Source: Candidatus Omnitrophota bacterium
GTDB taxonomy: Bacteria; Omnitrophota; Gorgyraeia; Zapsychrales; Fredricksoniimonadaceae
Length of the DNA stretch: 38,299 bases
Reading direction: 5' to 3'
NCBI GenBank assembly: GCA_013286575.1
Contig: JABDFL010000008.1
Coordinates: forward strand, 1 to 38,299
The translations under genes were made by a program, and so were the position numbers. Under the pieces are notes generated by a model. It saw only the letters and a program-made list of their open reading frames with translations, ran no database searches and was not told the origin of the DNA. Within the stretch, counting starts at the first letter, position 1, and each line of letters begins with the position of its first letter. This document shows positions 1 through 8,197 of this stretch, piece by piece.

Positions 1-470
1 CGATCCCGCTGTTTGCGTATAGTTCCCAACTATCGGGTTATTGCTGCTGCTAAGTGTGCTTGTATTAACGCTTGCTATGCTACCTACATTATCACCGCTT
101 ACAATGTTACCGAACGTCACTGCTCCAGGATTCAGAGCTGATCCGTAGGTCGATTGGCTTGGTGCTATCGCTGTACCAGTCAATACCAATGGGTTGATCG
201 TGTAATTAGCACTCCCTGAGGTAAACCCGCTAAAGCTGTAGTTGCCAGCATCCGACCCGCTAAGCGATCCCGCTGTTTGCGTATAGTTCCCAACTATCGG
301 GTTATTGCTGCTGCTAAGTGTGCTCGTATTAACGCTCGCTGTGCTGCCTACATTATCACCACTTACAATGTTACCGAACGTCACTGCTCCAGGATTCAGA
401 GCTGATCCGTAGGTCGATTGGCTGGACGCAATCGCTGCTCCACTCAGTGCCAATTGGTTGATCGTTAAAG
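1..470 (-). repeat. 264-bp (88-codon) in-frame tandem repeats in the TpsA adhesin
   Basis: The sequence starting at 1 recurs at 265, a period of 264 bp or exactly 88 codons. The first roughly 170 bp of the two copies differ at only about five positions; the remaining part has diverged more. Each unit encodes an MBG/YDG-like beta domain with the core STYGSALNPG and ends near NYTINP. The array probably continues beyond the left edge. Such near-identity implies recent duplication or gene conversion. Confidence 0.9.
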
Positions 471-3400
471 TACCCGTGTTGTAGGTAATACTGTAGTTGC
501 TCGGATTAAATGTCCCGCCTACAGGATTGCTCGGCGTGATGCTCCAGCTTCCGGCATCATAATTGCTTGAACTGCTAAGGTTGGCATTAGTTGAAAGCGT
601 GACCGATCCTATAGTTTCACCATTCTGCAGACCTGAGCTACCAAAGGCGCTCGTTCCTAAACTTGAATTACCATAAGTCAAGGTCTGGTTATTGGCTGTA
701 ATAGTCAACGGCGCCTTGGCGACCGCCACATTTACATTGGTAGTGACATCCGTGTAACTCGTTGTATCTGTCGGCGTAAATGTTACGGAAGCGCTATAGG
801 TACCTGCGTTGGGCGTTGTTGTAAGTGTCGTAAATGCAAAAGCACCTGAAACGGAGGCAGAACCTCCTGAAAGTATGGATGCGGAAAGCTCCTGGCCGTA
901 GGTAATTCCGCCGGCTGTTGGCAATGTTACCACACTGGGCGTAGTGCGTGTATCGGTCGTAACGCTAAGAGTTCCATTTGTTGCAGCGAAATAAGTGTTA
1001 TTTTGATAGGTTGCCGCAGAACTGGTGGATCCCCAAGTGCCGCTGATTCGTCCGAGGCCACCAAGCGTCAAGCTATTTACAGTAATATTTAAACCTGTTG
1101 ATATGCTTGCTGTAACAGTTCCTGAAATAGTTAGATTACCGCTGATTGCAGTAGTGCCTGCCTGTAAAACATCTGTTCCGCTTCCGTTTAATGTAAGGTT
1201 GTAATAGTTGTTGGAGTGTATCGTTTGAGAGGCACCGGTATAATTTACGGTATTACCTACGGCTGTCGCTGTAAGATTTGTTATACCAGAGGTCCCTCCA
1301 ATATTAAGTATTCCTGTAGCTGAATTGATCAATCCGCTCAATGAACCCGCTCCTGATAAAGCTGTTGAAACTGTCAATGTCCCGTTGTTGGTTAAAGTAA
1401 CGCTGTTGACCGTCATATTGGGAATCGAAAATACACCATTCAGTGCTTGTGAATTAGTATTGAAAGTCTGCAGCCCAGTTCCCGCTATAAAGGAAGTAAC
1501 AGTACCGTTATTGGTAATCCCGCCTCTGAAAAAAACGGTAGAATTACCTGAATCGTTCCAAACGCCGCCAGAAGCTATGGTAACCAGGCCGATAAAAGTT
1601 TTAGTAGATCCAGTTGCAGATATGACCAAATTGCCGTTAAGAGTGGTCGTACCCGTAATGGTTGTTAATATAGCTGGAATAGTAAAAGTAGTTCCGCTCC
1701 CAATAACAAGGTTACCGCCAATTGTCCCCCCGATCCAGGTCGCAGTCGCCGATCCGTTTAAGGTCAAATTTCCAGTAACTGAACTACCGGTTAGGGTCTT
1801 TGCATTGGAACCGGAAAGAGTAAGATTAGAATAGATTGTCCCCTTTACAGTTTGAGCGGCACCGTTATAATTCACGGTATTGCCAGCGGCTGTTGCTGTA
1901 AGGGTTGTAATGCCGGAGGTCCCTCCAATATTAAGGGTCCCTGTAGCCGCATTGATCAAGGTGCCTGTCCCACTCAAAGCTGATGAGACTGTCAATGTCC
2001 CATTATTAGTAAGGGTATCACCGCTATTTACTGTAAGATTATTAAATGTATTGGTCCCTGAAATCGACTGTGCCGTACCATTGAAGGTCACAGTGCCTGC
2101 TCCCGGAGTGAATGAGCCGCTGTCACTCCAGGTTCCATTTAGAGAAATACCCAGTCCTGCTGAATCATTAAGTGAGCCTTGGGCGCCTATTGTAAGATTG
2201 CCGCTTGTACCCTGGCCGGCATTAGCTACAACGGCCAAAGATCCACCGGTCGCCAAGGTAAGAGTTGACGTATTGCCTGTACTTAGAAATAGGTCACCTA
2301 CCGTAATGGCAGTGTTGATTGTAACTGTTACACCAGTTGTATTGATGGTGACATCATACTGTGAACCATTGGGCACCACACCGCCTGTCCAGTCCGCAGC
2401 TGTGTTCCAATTGGCGCTTGAGCTTGAGTTCCATGATACGTCTGTCGCATCCAGAGGATTAGATATATAACCGCCATCCAAGGATATTATCGTTGCATTA
2501 CGAAGATCAAGTGTTGAAGGGGTCCAGAGCGTTACTGTGCCGTTTGGAGAGGACAATGTCCCATCAATAACAATATTATTTTGAGCTGTTAGGGTAAGAT
2601 TATTTGCCGCTAGATTGACACCATTACCAACATTGATAGAACCGGAACTTGCATCGAGGATAAGATTTGCATCGGAATTATAAATAAATGAGCCGAAACC
2701 AGCCGGAGGGCCGGTTATCATGACATTTGATCCTACTGATTGCGAACCTGCCAAATCAATATCCCCTGAGGTCCTGGTAAAATCAATATTAGAGGCATCA
2801 ATGGCAATAGGCAAACCTGCAGCGCCTAGATTGTTGACTGTGATATTGACCTGGTTGGCCTTAATGACTGGAGAAGAGCTTGAATTTTGAAACGGGATAG
2901 TCGTATTGACATTATCCGCTGTTATGTCAACGGTTTGGCCTGCGATAATCAAACCATCCTGCTGGAGACTTAAAACTTGAAAGAAAATATTTCCTGAATC
3001 AGGAAGGTTTGGATCATAGGTGGTGATTTGGCCTGCATTGATAACTTTAGAATCAGGGACATTGATATTGATCTGGTTGGCCTGGATCGTTTCTGTTCCT
3101 GTATTAATGACAGGTGCGCCGGAAGCGGTGATTTCCACATCCCCATTATTACCATTCAAAGAAGTGGCTTGGATGATCCCGCTATTGTTGACAGCGTAAT
3201 CAAAGACATTGTTAAGGACCTTCGCGGTCAAAATGATCTTGCCGCCATTGGCCTGGATGGTACCGCTATTTTCAATAGCGCTATTGATTTGCTGGCCATT
3301 TTGGTCAAAAACAGCAGCTTTCACTGCCTTATCAACAACTACCGAAATCTGATTCTTGCTATCAAGGCCCACGGTCATCTTATTGCCGGCAGCTAATGCA

Positions 3401-3963
3401 ACAGAGCCAAGATCAGCTAAAATTATCCCCTGATTATTTACGGCTTGGGATAACAACGCAATATAACCACCCGGTGAAGCTGCAAGCTGGCCTTGATTGA
3501 TGATGTAGGAACCCTTAGCATGCTTGTGCTTAAAGAAAGTATAATTACCGCTTAAAAAATCACTATTGCGAATGTCCAAGGTTGAAGCAATCAAAGCCGG
3601 CGCATTGACTTTTGCCCCCGCACCAAACAAAATCCCATTGGGGTTGACTAAAAATACCTGGCCATTGGAAGAAAGTGAACCTAAAATATTCGAAGGATTA
3701 CCGCTAATATCCCTGCCTAAGAAAGCAGAACCAGCGCTGGGTTGGTTAATGATCGTAGACTCGTTGGCTGCAATACTAAAGCCGCCGGGAAAATTAGCAA
3801 TTGTGTTATTAGAAGTAGATGTTATTGTTTCCGTATTACCATTCGAAGAGGCAGTTGCGTTTCCCGCAACTACAGTCATACCAGCAGGATTAGCGTAAGC
3901 ACTTACGGTAAAGCCCAAGGTAAGGAAGCTTGTGAAGAAAAAGGATTTAAAACGAAAATTCAT
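1..3963 (-). CDS. TpsA-type filamentous haemagglutinin-like adhesin, 3' end outside window
   Basis: A single open frame of 1321 codons runs from ATG at 3963 off the left edge with no stop, so the C-terminus is missing. Residues 1-24 form a signal peptide ending VSAYA, followed by a two-partner-secretion (haemagglutination activity) domain with the diagnostic NPNGILFG motif at residues 107-114. The rest is a long, Thr/Asn/Ser/Gly-rich beta-helix-like stalk. It contains two diverged copies of a module with the core LNIGGTSGIT (about nt 1750-2010 and 1130-1380), then an Ig-like stretch, an MBG/YDG-like domain (about nt 470-720) and near-identical 88-residue tandem repeats up to the window edge. 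The likely role is a surface adhesin secreted through the TpsB encoded just upstream at 4079-5806. A predicted promoter and a hairpin separate the two genes. Open frames on the opposite strand here are shadows of its biased composition. Confidence 0.93.
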   Translation of the reverse strand, partial: MNFRFKSFFFTSFLTLGFTVSAYANPAGMTVVAGNATASSNGNTETITSTSNNTIANFPGGFSIAANESTIINQPSAGSAFLGRDISGNPSNILGSLSSNGQVFLVNPNGILFGAGAKVNAPALIASTLDIRNSDFLSGNYTFFKHKHAKGSYIINQGQLAASPGGYIALLSQAVNNQGIILADLGSVALAAGNKMTVGLDSKNQISVVVDKAVKAAVFDQNGQQINSAIENSGTIQANGGKIILTAKVLNNVFDYAVNNSGIIQATSLNGNNGDVEITASGAPVINTGTETIQANQININVPDSKVINAGQITTYDPNLPDSGNIFFQVLSLQQDGLIIAGQTVDITADNVNTTIPFQNSSSSPVIKANQVNITVNNLGAAGLPIAIDASNIDFTRTSGDIDLAGSQSVGSNVMITGPPAGFGSFIYNSDANLILDASSGSINVGNGVNLAANNLTLTAQNNIVIDGTLSSPNGTVTLWTPSTLDLRNATIISLDGGYISNPLDATDVSWNSSSSANWNTAADWTGGVVPNGSQYDVTINTTGVTVTINTAITVGDLFLSTGNTSTLTLATGGSLAVVANAGQGTSGNLTIGAQGSLNDSAGLGISLNGTWSDSGSFTPGAGTVTFNGTAQSISGTNTFNNLTVNSGDTLTNNGTLTVSSALSGTGTLINAATGTLNIGGTSGITTLTATAAGNTVNYNGAAQTVKGTIYSNLTLSGSNAKTLTGSSVTGNLTLNGSATATWIGGTIGGNLVIGSGTTFTIPAILTTITGTTTLNGNLVISATGSTKTFIGLVTIASGGVWNDSGNSTVFFRGGITNNGTVTSFIAGTGLQTFNTNSQALNGVFSIPNMTVNSVTLTNNGTLTVSTALSGAGSLSGLINSATGILNIGGTSGITNLTATAVGNTVNYTGASQTIHSNNYYNLTLNGSGTDVLQAGTTAISGNLTISGTVTASISTGLNITVNSLTLGGLGRISGTWGSTSSAATYQNNTYFAATNGTLSVTTDTRTTPSVVTLPTAGGITYGQELSASILSGGSASVSGAFAFTTLTTTPNAGTYSASVTFTPTDTTSYTDVTTNVNVAVAKAPLTITANNQTLTYGNSSLGTSAFGSSGLQNGETIGSVTLSTNANLSSSSNYDAGSWSITPSNPVGGTFNPSNYSITYNTGTLTINQLALSGAAIASSQSTYGSALNPGAVTFGNIVSGDNVGSTASVNTSTLSSSNNPIVGNYTQTAGSLSGSDAGNYSFSGFTSGSANYTINPLVLTGTAIAPSQSTYGSALNPGAVTFGNIVSGDNVGSIASVNTSTLSSSNNPIVGNYTQTAGS

Positions 3964-4031
3964 TTAATTTTTCTTTGGCGCAAAATTTATTTAATCAGTT
4001 GGAGTTAAAATTTTTCCTACAGGATTTTGAA

Positions 4032-4059
4032 AGTTTAGCATGTATTTAATTGTTGTCAA
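4032..4059 (-). promoter_or_regulatory. Predicted sigma-70-type promoter of the adhesin gene
   Basis: On the minus strand a perfect TTGACA (4059-4054) is followed after 16 nt by TAAACT (4037-4032), preceded by TGC as an extended -10. Transcription would start near 4025, giving a leader of about 62 nt before the ATG at 3963. It lies between the tpsB stop and the adhesin start. Confidence 0.55.
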
Positions 4060-4074
4060 GAAAAAATTTTCTTG
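4057..4074 (-). terminator. Weak A/T-rich hairpin after tpsB
   Basis: An 18-bp near-perfect palindrome (CAAGAA...TTCTTG with an A/T core) begins 5 nt past the tpsB stop at 4079 and overlaps the -35 of the adhesin promoter. It could end or attenuate the upstream operon transcript, but the stem is weak and no clean U-tract follows. Confidence 0.3.
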
Positions 4075-4078
4075 GGCC

Positions 4079-5806
4079 TTAAAAAGTTACGGATACCTCG
4101 ATCCATTGATGGACGCCTTTTTTATCGGAAGGCATCGCAGCCAAAGGCCAAGCTATTTCATAACTGGCTGAAAGCCCCTCGGGGAGATCAAATTTTATCC
4201 CGGTACCGGCGGAACTGATCGTCCTGTTTTTACTGTCCCCCGGCTGCAATGAATTTAAATGGACATTGGACCAGTCATAAAATCCAATTAACCTCGTCGC
4301 ATTATAAACACTGCTCTTTGAACCCGGGACATCCCAGTATCTCGGTATAAAATAAAACGGCACCCCCAAATCCCAATTCATGGTGTAGCCCTGATCGCCG
4401 ACATATTCCGCGGGAGAATAGCCCCTATTGTTGTCCGGGCCGCCCACTTGAAATTGTTCGGTCGACGTAAGTTTGCTGGGGGAAAACTGGAGATTATTCC
4501 TCCACAATAAAGAAGTATCAAAGGGGAGCTTCTGTAATCTCATCATATTCAAGTCATCCATAAAGAATTTTCCATCCGCCCCTGCCCTGGATGTCGGGAC
4601 ATCACTGTCATCTATGTTCGCCCTGGTCCCGCCCATGATATCAGGGATGCCGAAATTAAGGCCATCGGTGATGATCGTGCGGCCGTAGTCATCGTCCATC
4701 TGAAAATCAAACCCTGTTTTGGCAATGCGCAATTTGTCCTGACTCGAAACATTTCCGCCAAGATAATTGAAAACATTCTTATAATCAAACCCAAAATTAA
4801 AATGCGATGTGATGTTATAGGTTTTAATCAATTTCTGGCTACCATAAAAACTGTATATATCACTTTCACCGCTTGACCCTACAGCTGCAAATGCCCCACC
4901 CAAAACCTCTTTTGAATGGCTGATTGAAGCCCCCAAATCCAGGCCATGGGTCACAGGATAAAGATAGCTGGTGGTATAAGCATAATAAACATTATTATCC
5001 CCGCGCTCATAGTTGAAATTTAAAATATCATCATGGCCCAAAAGATTATTGTCCGTAAAAGTAGAGTCGTAGATATTGCGCCCTAAAAAGCTGGAGAGAT
5101 AATTGTTATAACCCAATTGGACATGTACCGGCAAAGAATCCTTTTCTTCCAGCATGATATCCGTTGAACCGGGCTGGTTGCCCGGAGCCAAGACCGCTTT
5201 AACACTGCGGTCCGGATGATCATTGATGTTTTCCAGGTCCTTTTTTAAGTCATTATAATTAAAAGGCTGGCCTGATTTTATGGTCAGGTAACTTTTGATC
5301 AGGTTAGAGGAATAATAACGGTTGCCTTTTAACTGGATGGTCCCGACCGTTGACTCCAAAACCTTGATTTCAAGGACGCCGTTTTCAATCTTCTGCGGGG
5401 GGATATATGCGCGGGAAATGACATAGCCGTTCTTCCTATATAGGTCAGTGATGAGATCAGCAACTTTCTGCATTTCATTAAAGGTAAGGCTTTTATTTTC
5501 GTAAAGGGATGTGATGGCCCTGATTTGATAATCCGGAAAAAGGGTCACTCCTGTGACTTCAATGCTTTTGACAAGGACCCTCTTGGCTGTTGGGCCCTCA
5601 GGGCCTACTACGGGGGCGTTTTCCTGGTTTTTTTCATTTGTTTTTTGCTTCTCAACCTGGTTCGTCAAATTTTCCTGCTCTTGTTGCAATTCACGGGCGC
5701 GCTCAATTGCACCCATTTGTTGGGATGCAGGGACAGCGGCAAAAACCAAGGGAGAAAGGCAAAACAGGGAAATCAAAAATAAAATAGGCAGACGATTATG
5801 TTTCAA
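4079..5806 (-). CDS. TpsB/ShlB/FhaC-family outer-membrane transporter
   Basis: A 575-residue Omp85-superfamily pore for secretion of the adjacent adhesin. It has a signal peptide (about 1-23), a Gln/Glu-rich linker helix to about 75, POTRA 1 (about 76-150), POTRA 2 (about 152-222) and a 16-strand-type barrel region from about 225. The conserved loop-6 RGY motif is at 461-463, and the chain ends in the terminal Phe typical of outer-membrane barrels. Length is normal for the family. The start is TTG at 5806, chosen because a perfect GGAGG lies 6 nt upstream and the signal peptide begins there; there is no in-frame ATG at that place. It follows the stand-alone POTRA gene by 35 nt. Confidence 0.93.
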   Translation of the reverse strand: MKHNRLPILFLISLFCLSPLVFAAVPASQQMGAIERARELQQEQENLTNQVEKQKTNEKNQENAPVVGPEGPTAKRVLVKSIEVTGVTLFPDYQIRAITSLYENKSLTFNEMQKVADLITDLYRKNGYVISRAYIPPQKIENGVLEIKVLESTVGTIQLKGNRYYSSNLIKSYLTIKSGQPFNYNDLKKDLENINDHPDRSVKAVLAPGNQPGSTDIMLEEKDSLPVHVQLGYNNYLSSFLGRNIYDSTFTDNNLLGHDDILNFNYERGDNNVYYAYTTSYLYPVTHGLDLGASISHSKEVLGGAFAAVGSSGESDIYSFYGSQKLIKTYNITSHFNFGFDYKNVFNYLGGNVSSQDKLRIAKTGFDFQMDDDYGRTIITDGLNFGIPDIMGGTRANIDDSDVPTSRAGADGKFFMDDLNMMRLQKLPFDTSLLWRNNLQFSPSKLTSTEQFQVGGPDNNRGYSPAEYVGDQGYTMNWDLGVPFYFIPRYWDVPGSKSSVYNATRLIGFYDWSNVHLNSLQPGDSKNRTISSAGTGIKFDLPEGLSASYEIAWPLAAMPSDKKGVHQWIEVSVTF

Positions 5807-5841
5807 GGCAGGCCTCCGGGTTATTTTTAAAATTGAGGAAA

Positions 5842-6162
5842 TTATTTTATCAATGAAACGGTAAAGGTCAAGTTTTTATTTTTAACCTGATATTCTATGG
5901 ATACCAGACCCTGATACCCCCCCTGTTCATAGATCTCCTGGATCGCCTGAAGGATAATGTCTATATCCCCTTGGGAGATATGCTTATTACGGTAAGGTTT
6001 GAATAGTTTAGTGAATTGATTTTTATCTCCGAGAACAAAGCCCTCGATCGTAATTTTACGGATCAGGGTGCTTTGAGGCTGGGAAGCCTCTTGAGCGGCG
6101 GCATTTTGAAACGGTACGGGCAGGGATATAAAAAGCAATAAGATCAAAATTAAATAACGCAT
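5842..6162 (-). CDS. Small exported single-POTRA protein
   Basis: A 106-residue protein with an N-terminal signal peptide (hydrophobic run, then a cut around AAAQ) followed by only one domain. That domain has the IRKITIEG beta strand, a helical middle, the QEIYEQGGYQG turn and a final beta strand, which matches the ShlB-type POTRA fold seen in the TpsB next door. There is no barrel. The start at 6162 is preferred over the longer frame from 6189 because AAGGA lies about 8 nt upstream and it begins 4 nt after the stop of the preceding gene. It probably works in the periplasm with the TpsB system, as a chaperone-like accessory, or it may be the remnant of a split transporter. Function is inferred from context. 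Confidence 0.75.
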   Translation of the reverse strand: MRYLILILLLFISLPVPFQNAAAQEASQPQSTLIRKITIEGFVLGDKNQFTKLFKPYRNKHISQGDIDIILQAIQEIYEQGGYQGLVSIEYQVKNKNLTFTVSLIK

Positions 6163-6166
6163 AAAA

Positions 6167-6535
6167 TCATTCCTTATCTGGTTTCGCAACCGTCATCTCT
6201 TTGGACATGTCCCCGCCCAAAGAGCAAAATAATTCGACCTTAATGACATCGCCTTCTTGGGCAGTCACAGGCACATCATCAGTAAATTCATAATTATCAT
6301 TTTGTTTGAAATAATTCAAGGTTGTAACCTGCTGGCCATTCACATAAACATTCATCAAACGCACATAACTCTTTTCCAGATTAAAGGAAGGATGCACTGC
6401 CTCAACATGTAAAGACCCTTTGTCTAAATCATAAGACAAAGTGATGCTGGTTGGCGGTGTGGCAAAACAAGGAGAGGCAAGCAGCAGTGTCATTGCGAGC
6501 GAAGCAATTGGGCCTTTTGACACGGGTAGTTTCAT
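6167..6535 (-). CDS. Small exported protein, possible degenerate desulfoferrodoxin-like fold
   Basis: A 122-residue protein starting at ATG 6535, which overlaps the prepilin peptidase stop as ATGA. An N-terminal signal peptide ends near CFA. The mature part has a beta-sandwich pattern with a VHP motif, a NG turn, a GD(V)IKVELFC strand and SLGG. This resembles the iron-binding domain of superoxide reductases (HP ... C...HG), but the other histidine ligands are missing (KSY in place of an HY; SLGG in place of a final histidine), so catalysis as a superoxide reductase is unlikely. Part of the signal peptide is encoded by a palindromic repeat (6488-6510). Family assignment is tentative. Confidence 0.6.
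   Translation of the reverse strand: MKLPVSKGPIASLAMTLLLASPCFATPPTSITLSYDLDKGSLHVEAVHPSFNLEKSYVRLMNVYVNGQQVTTLNYFKQNDNYEFTDDVPVTAQEGDVIKVELFCSLGGDMSKEMTVAKPDKE
6488..6510 (-). repeat. Palindromic repeat (family A, short form) inside a signal peptide
   Basis: The arms tgtcattgcgag and cgaagcaattg match the family found throughout this window, here with the central part reduced. It is in frame and encodes PIASLAMT in the hydrophobic core of the signal peptide of the small exported protein at 6167-6535. Confidence 0.75.
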
Positions 6536-7332
6536 AAATGGTAAATCCCCCCTGCAAGTATAAAATCTATGATCCTGTCCCCCCAAAATAAACTCACCAG
6601 GGCCCCCATGATCAAAAAAGGGCCATAGGCAATGGTGCTGTCCTTGGTGCGTATTTTTTCAATAATGCCATAAACCGCTCCAAAAAACGGGGCCAGGAAA
6701 AAAGTCAGCAGGGCCATCTTCCAGCCCATAAAAGCCCCCACCATGCCCATCAATTTGACATCTCCCCCGCCCATGGTTTCTTTTTTAAAAACCGCATCCC
6801 CAATGACACCCATTAGATAAATGGACCCGCCCCCCACCAAAAGCCCCAACAGAGAATATCCAACCCCTAAAAACGGTGAATGGACATTGTGCAGCTGCGG
6901 GACAAACAAACTAAAAACCACCCCGGCAATCATGCCGCCGATGGAGACCTCATCAGGGATGATGCGGTGCTCAAAATCGACAAAAGTCGCCACAATAAAA
7001 CCGCTGACCATGACCAAATAAGGCCATAAAATGGTTTGGAGCCCAAAATGCCGGTAAAAAAGAAAGAATGCCACCCCTGTCAGCAATTCAACGATCCAAT
7101 AACGGAATGAAATCTTGGCTTTGCAGGCACGGCAGCAGCCGCCTAAAAGCAGCCAGCTGATCAAAGGGATATTGTCATACCATTGAATGGGCGTCCGGCA
7201 AGCCACACAATGGCTTCCCGGAAAAACAATGGATTTCTCCAAAGGAAGACGCACAATGCAAACATTAAGGAAGCTTCCGGTCATGGCACCTGCCATAAAA
7301 ATAAAAACACCTACCAAAGAATTAGGATCCAT
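6532..7332 (-). CDS. pilD: Prepilin peptidase / N-methyltransferase (A24 family)
   Basis: A 266-residue polytopic inner-membrane aspartic protease that cleaves type IV prepilins or pseudopilins and methylates the new N-terminus. The N-terminal cytoplasmic domain carries the two CxxC zinc pairs (C42/C45, C67/C70) expected of the bifunctional form. The catalytic aspartates are D119 in the VDFEHR segment and D191 in GGGDVK. Length is usual. It overlaps the end of aroE by 11 nt and its stop overlaps the next start as ATGA, so it is co-translated within the aroE to tpsB run. No pilin or secretin genes are in the window, so its substrates must be encoded elsewhere. Confidence 0.95.
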   Translation of the reverse strand: MDPNSLVGVFIFMAGAMTGSFLNVCIVRLPLEKSIVFPGSHCVACRTPIQWYDNIPLISWLLLGGCCRACKAKISFRYWIVELLTGVAFFLFYRHFGLQTILWPYLVMVSGFIVATFVDFEHRIIPDEVSIGGMIAGVVFSLFVPQLHNVHSPFLGVGYSLLGLLVGGGSIYLMGVIGDAVFKKETMGGGDVKLMGMVGAFMGWKMALLTFFLAPFFGAVYGIIEKIRTKDSTIAYGPFLIMGALVSLFWGDRIIDFILAGGIYHL

Positions 7333-8197
7333 GACTGGCCTTTTCCAATGAATTTCTCATTATTTTCTTGATCCTTTCGTCTAGTTCCACGTCTGACCAA
7401 TGCCAAAAAGCCAAAACACCCTGGAAAAACAGCATCCCCAGGCCATTGGCTGTAGCGGCTTTCTTAAGACGGGCCTGTTCCAATAATTTTGTTTCCGCCG
7501 GATTGTAAATGACATCATAGACCAGCATGTCTTTGTGCAAAGATGCCGGATCGATCAACAGAGGATCAGCGGCATTCATCCCTATATTGGTCGTATTGAT
7601 CAAAAGGTCTGCCAGCTCAATGTTCAAATCTTCAGGCTCATCAACAACAGTGACCATTTTTGTATTGATCTTTTTACCGATTTCTTCAACCAGGGTTTCA
7701 GCATTACTTCTGGTCCGGTTGTAAAGGGTAATGCGCTCAGGCCCTTGAGGCAGCAGGCATAAGACACTGATAATTGCCCGGGCCGTGCCTCCGGCGCCTA
7801 AAACAGCAACGCGTTTGTCCTTTATATCAAAATTAAGCTCTGTCAAATGGCTTAAAAAACCAGGCCCATCGGTATTAAACCCGCGGATCTTACGCTGATG
7901 GTCGATCACAAGGGTATTGACCGCGCCGATTTTTTCCGCCAAAGGATCAATGCTGTCAAGATACGGCAAAACATCTTCCTTATAAGGCACCGTGACATTA
8001 AGGCCAAAAATGGGATTATTTTCCTCTTTTAAGTCTTCCATAAAAAGCTTAAGCTCTTCCTGGTCAACCAAAGGAAATAATTTATACACCGCATTAACTT
8101 CCAAAGCCTTAAACGCGGCGTTTTGCATCACAGGCGAAAGGCTGTGCGCAACAGGGTTTCCTATGATCCCATATATGGCCGGCGGTTCGTAGATCAT
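7322..8197 (-). CDS. aroE: Shikimate dehydrogenase
   Basis: A 291-residue NADP-dependent enzyme reducing 3-dehydroshikimate to shikimate in aromatic amino acid synthesis. The substrate-binding HSLSP motif is near residues 18-22, the catalytic lysine is K73 in NVTVPYK, the paired aspartate is D110 in NTDGPGF, and the nucleotide loop GAGGTA is at 134-139. Length is normal. The ATG at 8197 overlaps the leuA stop as ATGA, so it is translationally coupled to leuA. Confidence 0.97.
   Translation of the reverse strand: MIYEPPAIYGIIGNPVAHSLSPVMQNAAFKALEVNAVYKLFPLVDQEELKLFMEDLKEENNPIFGLNVTVPYKEDVLPYLDSIDPLAEKIGAVNTLVIDHQRKIRGFNTDGPGFLSHLTELNFDIKDKRVAVLGAGGTARAIISVLCLLPQGPERITLYNRTRSNAETLVEEIGKKINTKMVTVVDEPEDLNIELADLLINTTNIGMNAADPLLIDPASLHKDMLVYDVIYNPAETKLLEQARLKKAATANGLGMLFFQGVLAFWHWSDVELDERIKKIMRNSLEKASHGS

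Noticed and set aside
1325-3898. Several plus-strand open frames opposite the adhesin
   Set aside because: They lie within the continuous 1321-codon minus-strand adhesin frame, start without ribosome sites, and have the Val/Pro-rich composition expected from the complement of Thr/Asn/Gly-rich beta repeats.
6163-6189. Upstream start (6189) of the single-POTRA protein
   Set aside because: It overlaps the preceding gene and adds charged residues before the signal peptide. The ATG at 6162 has AAGGA at good spacing.
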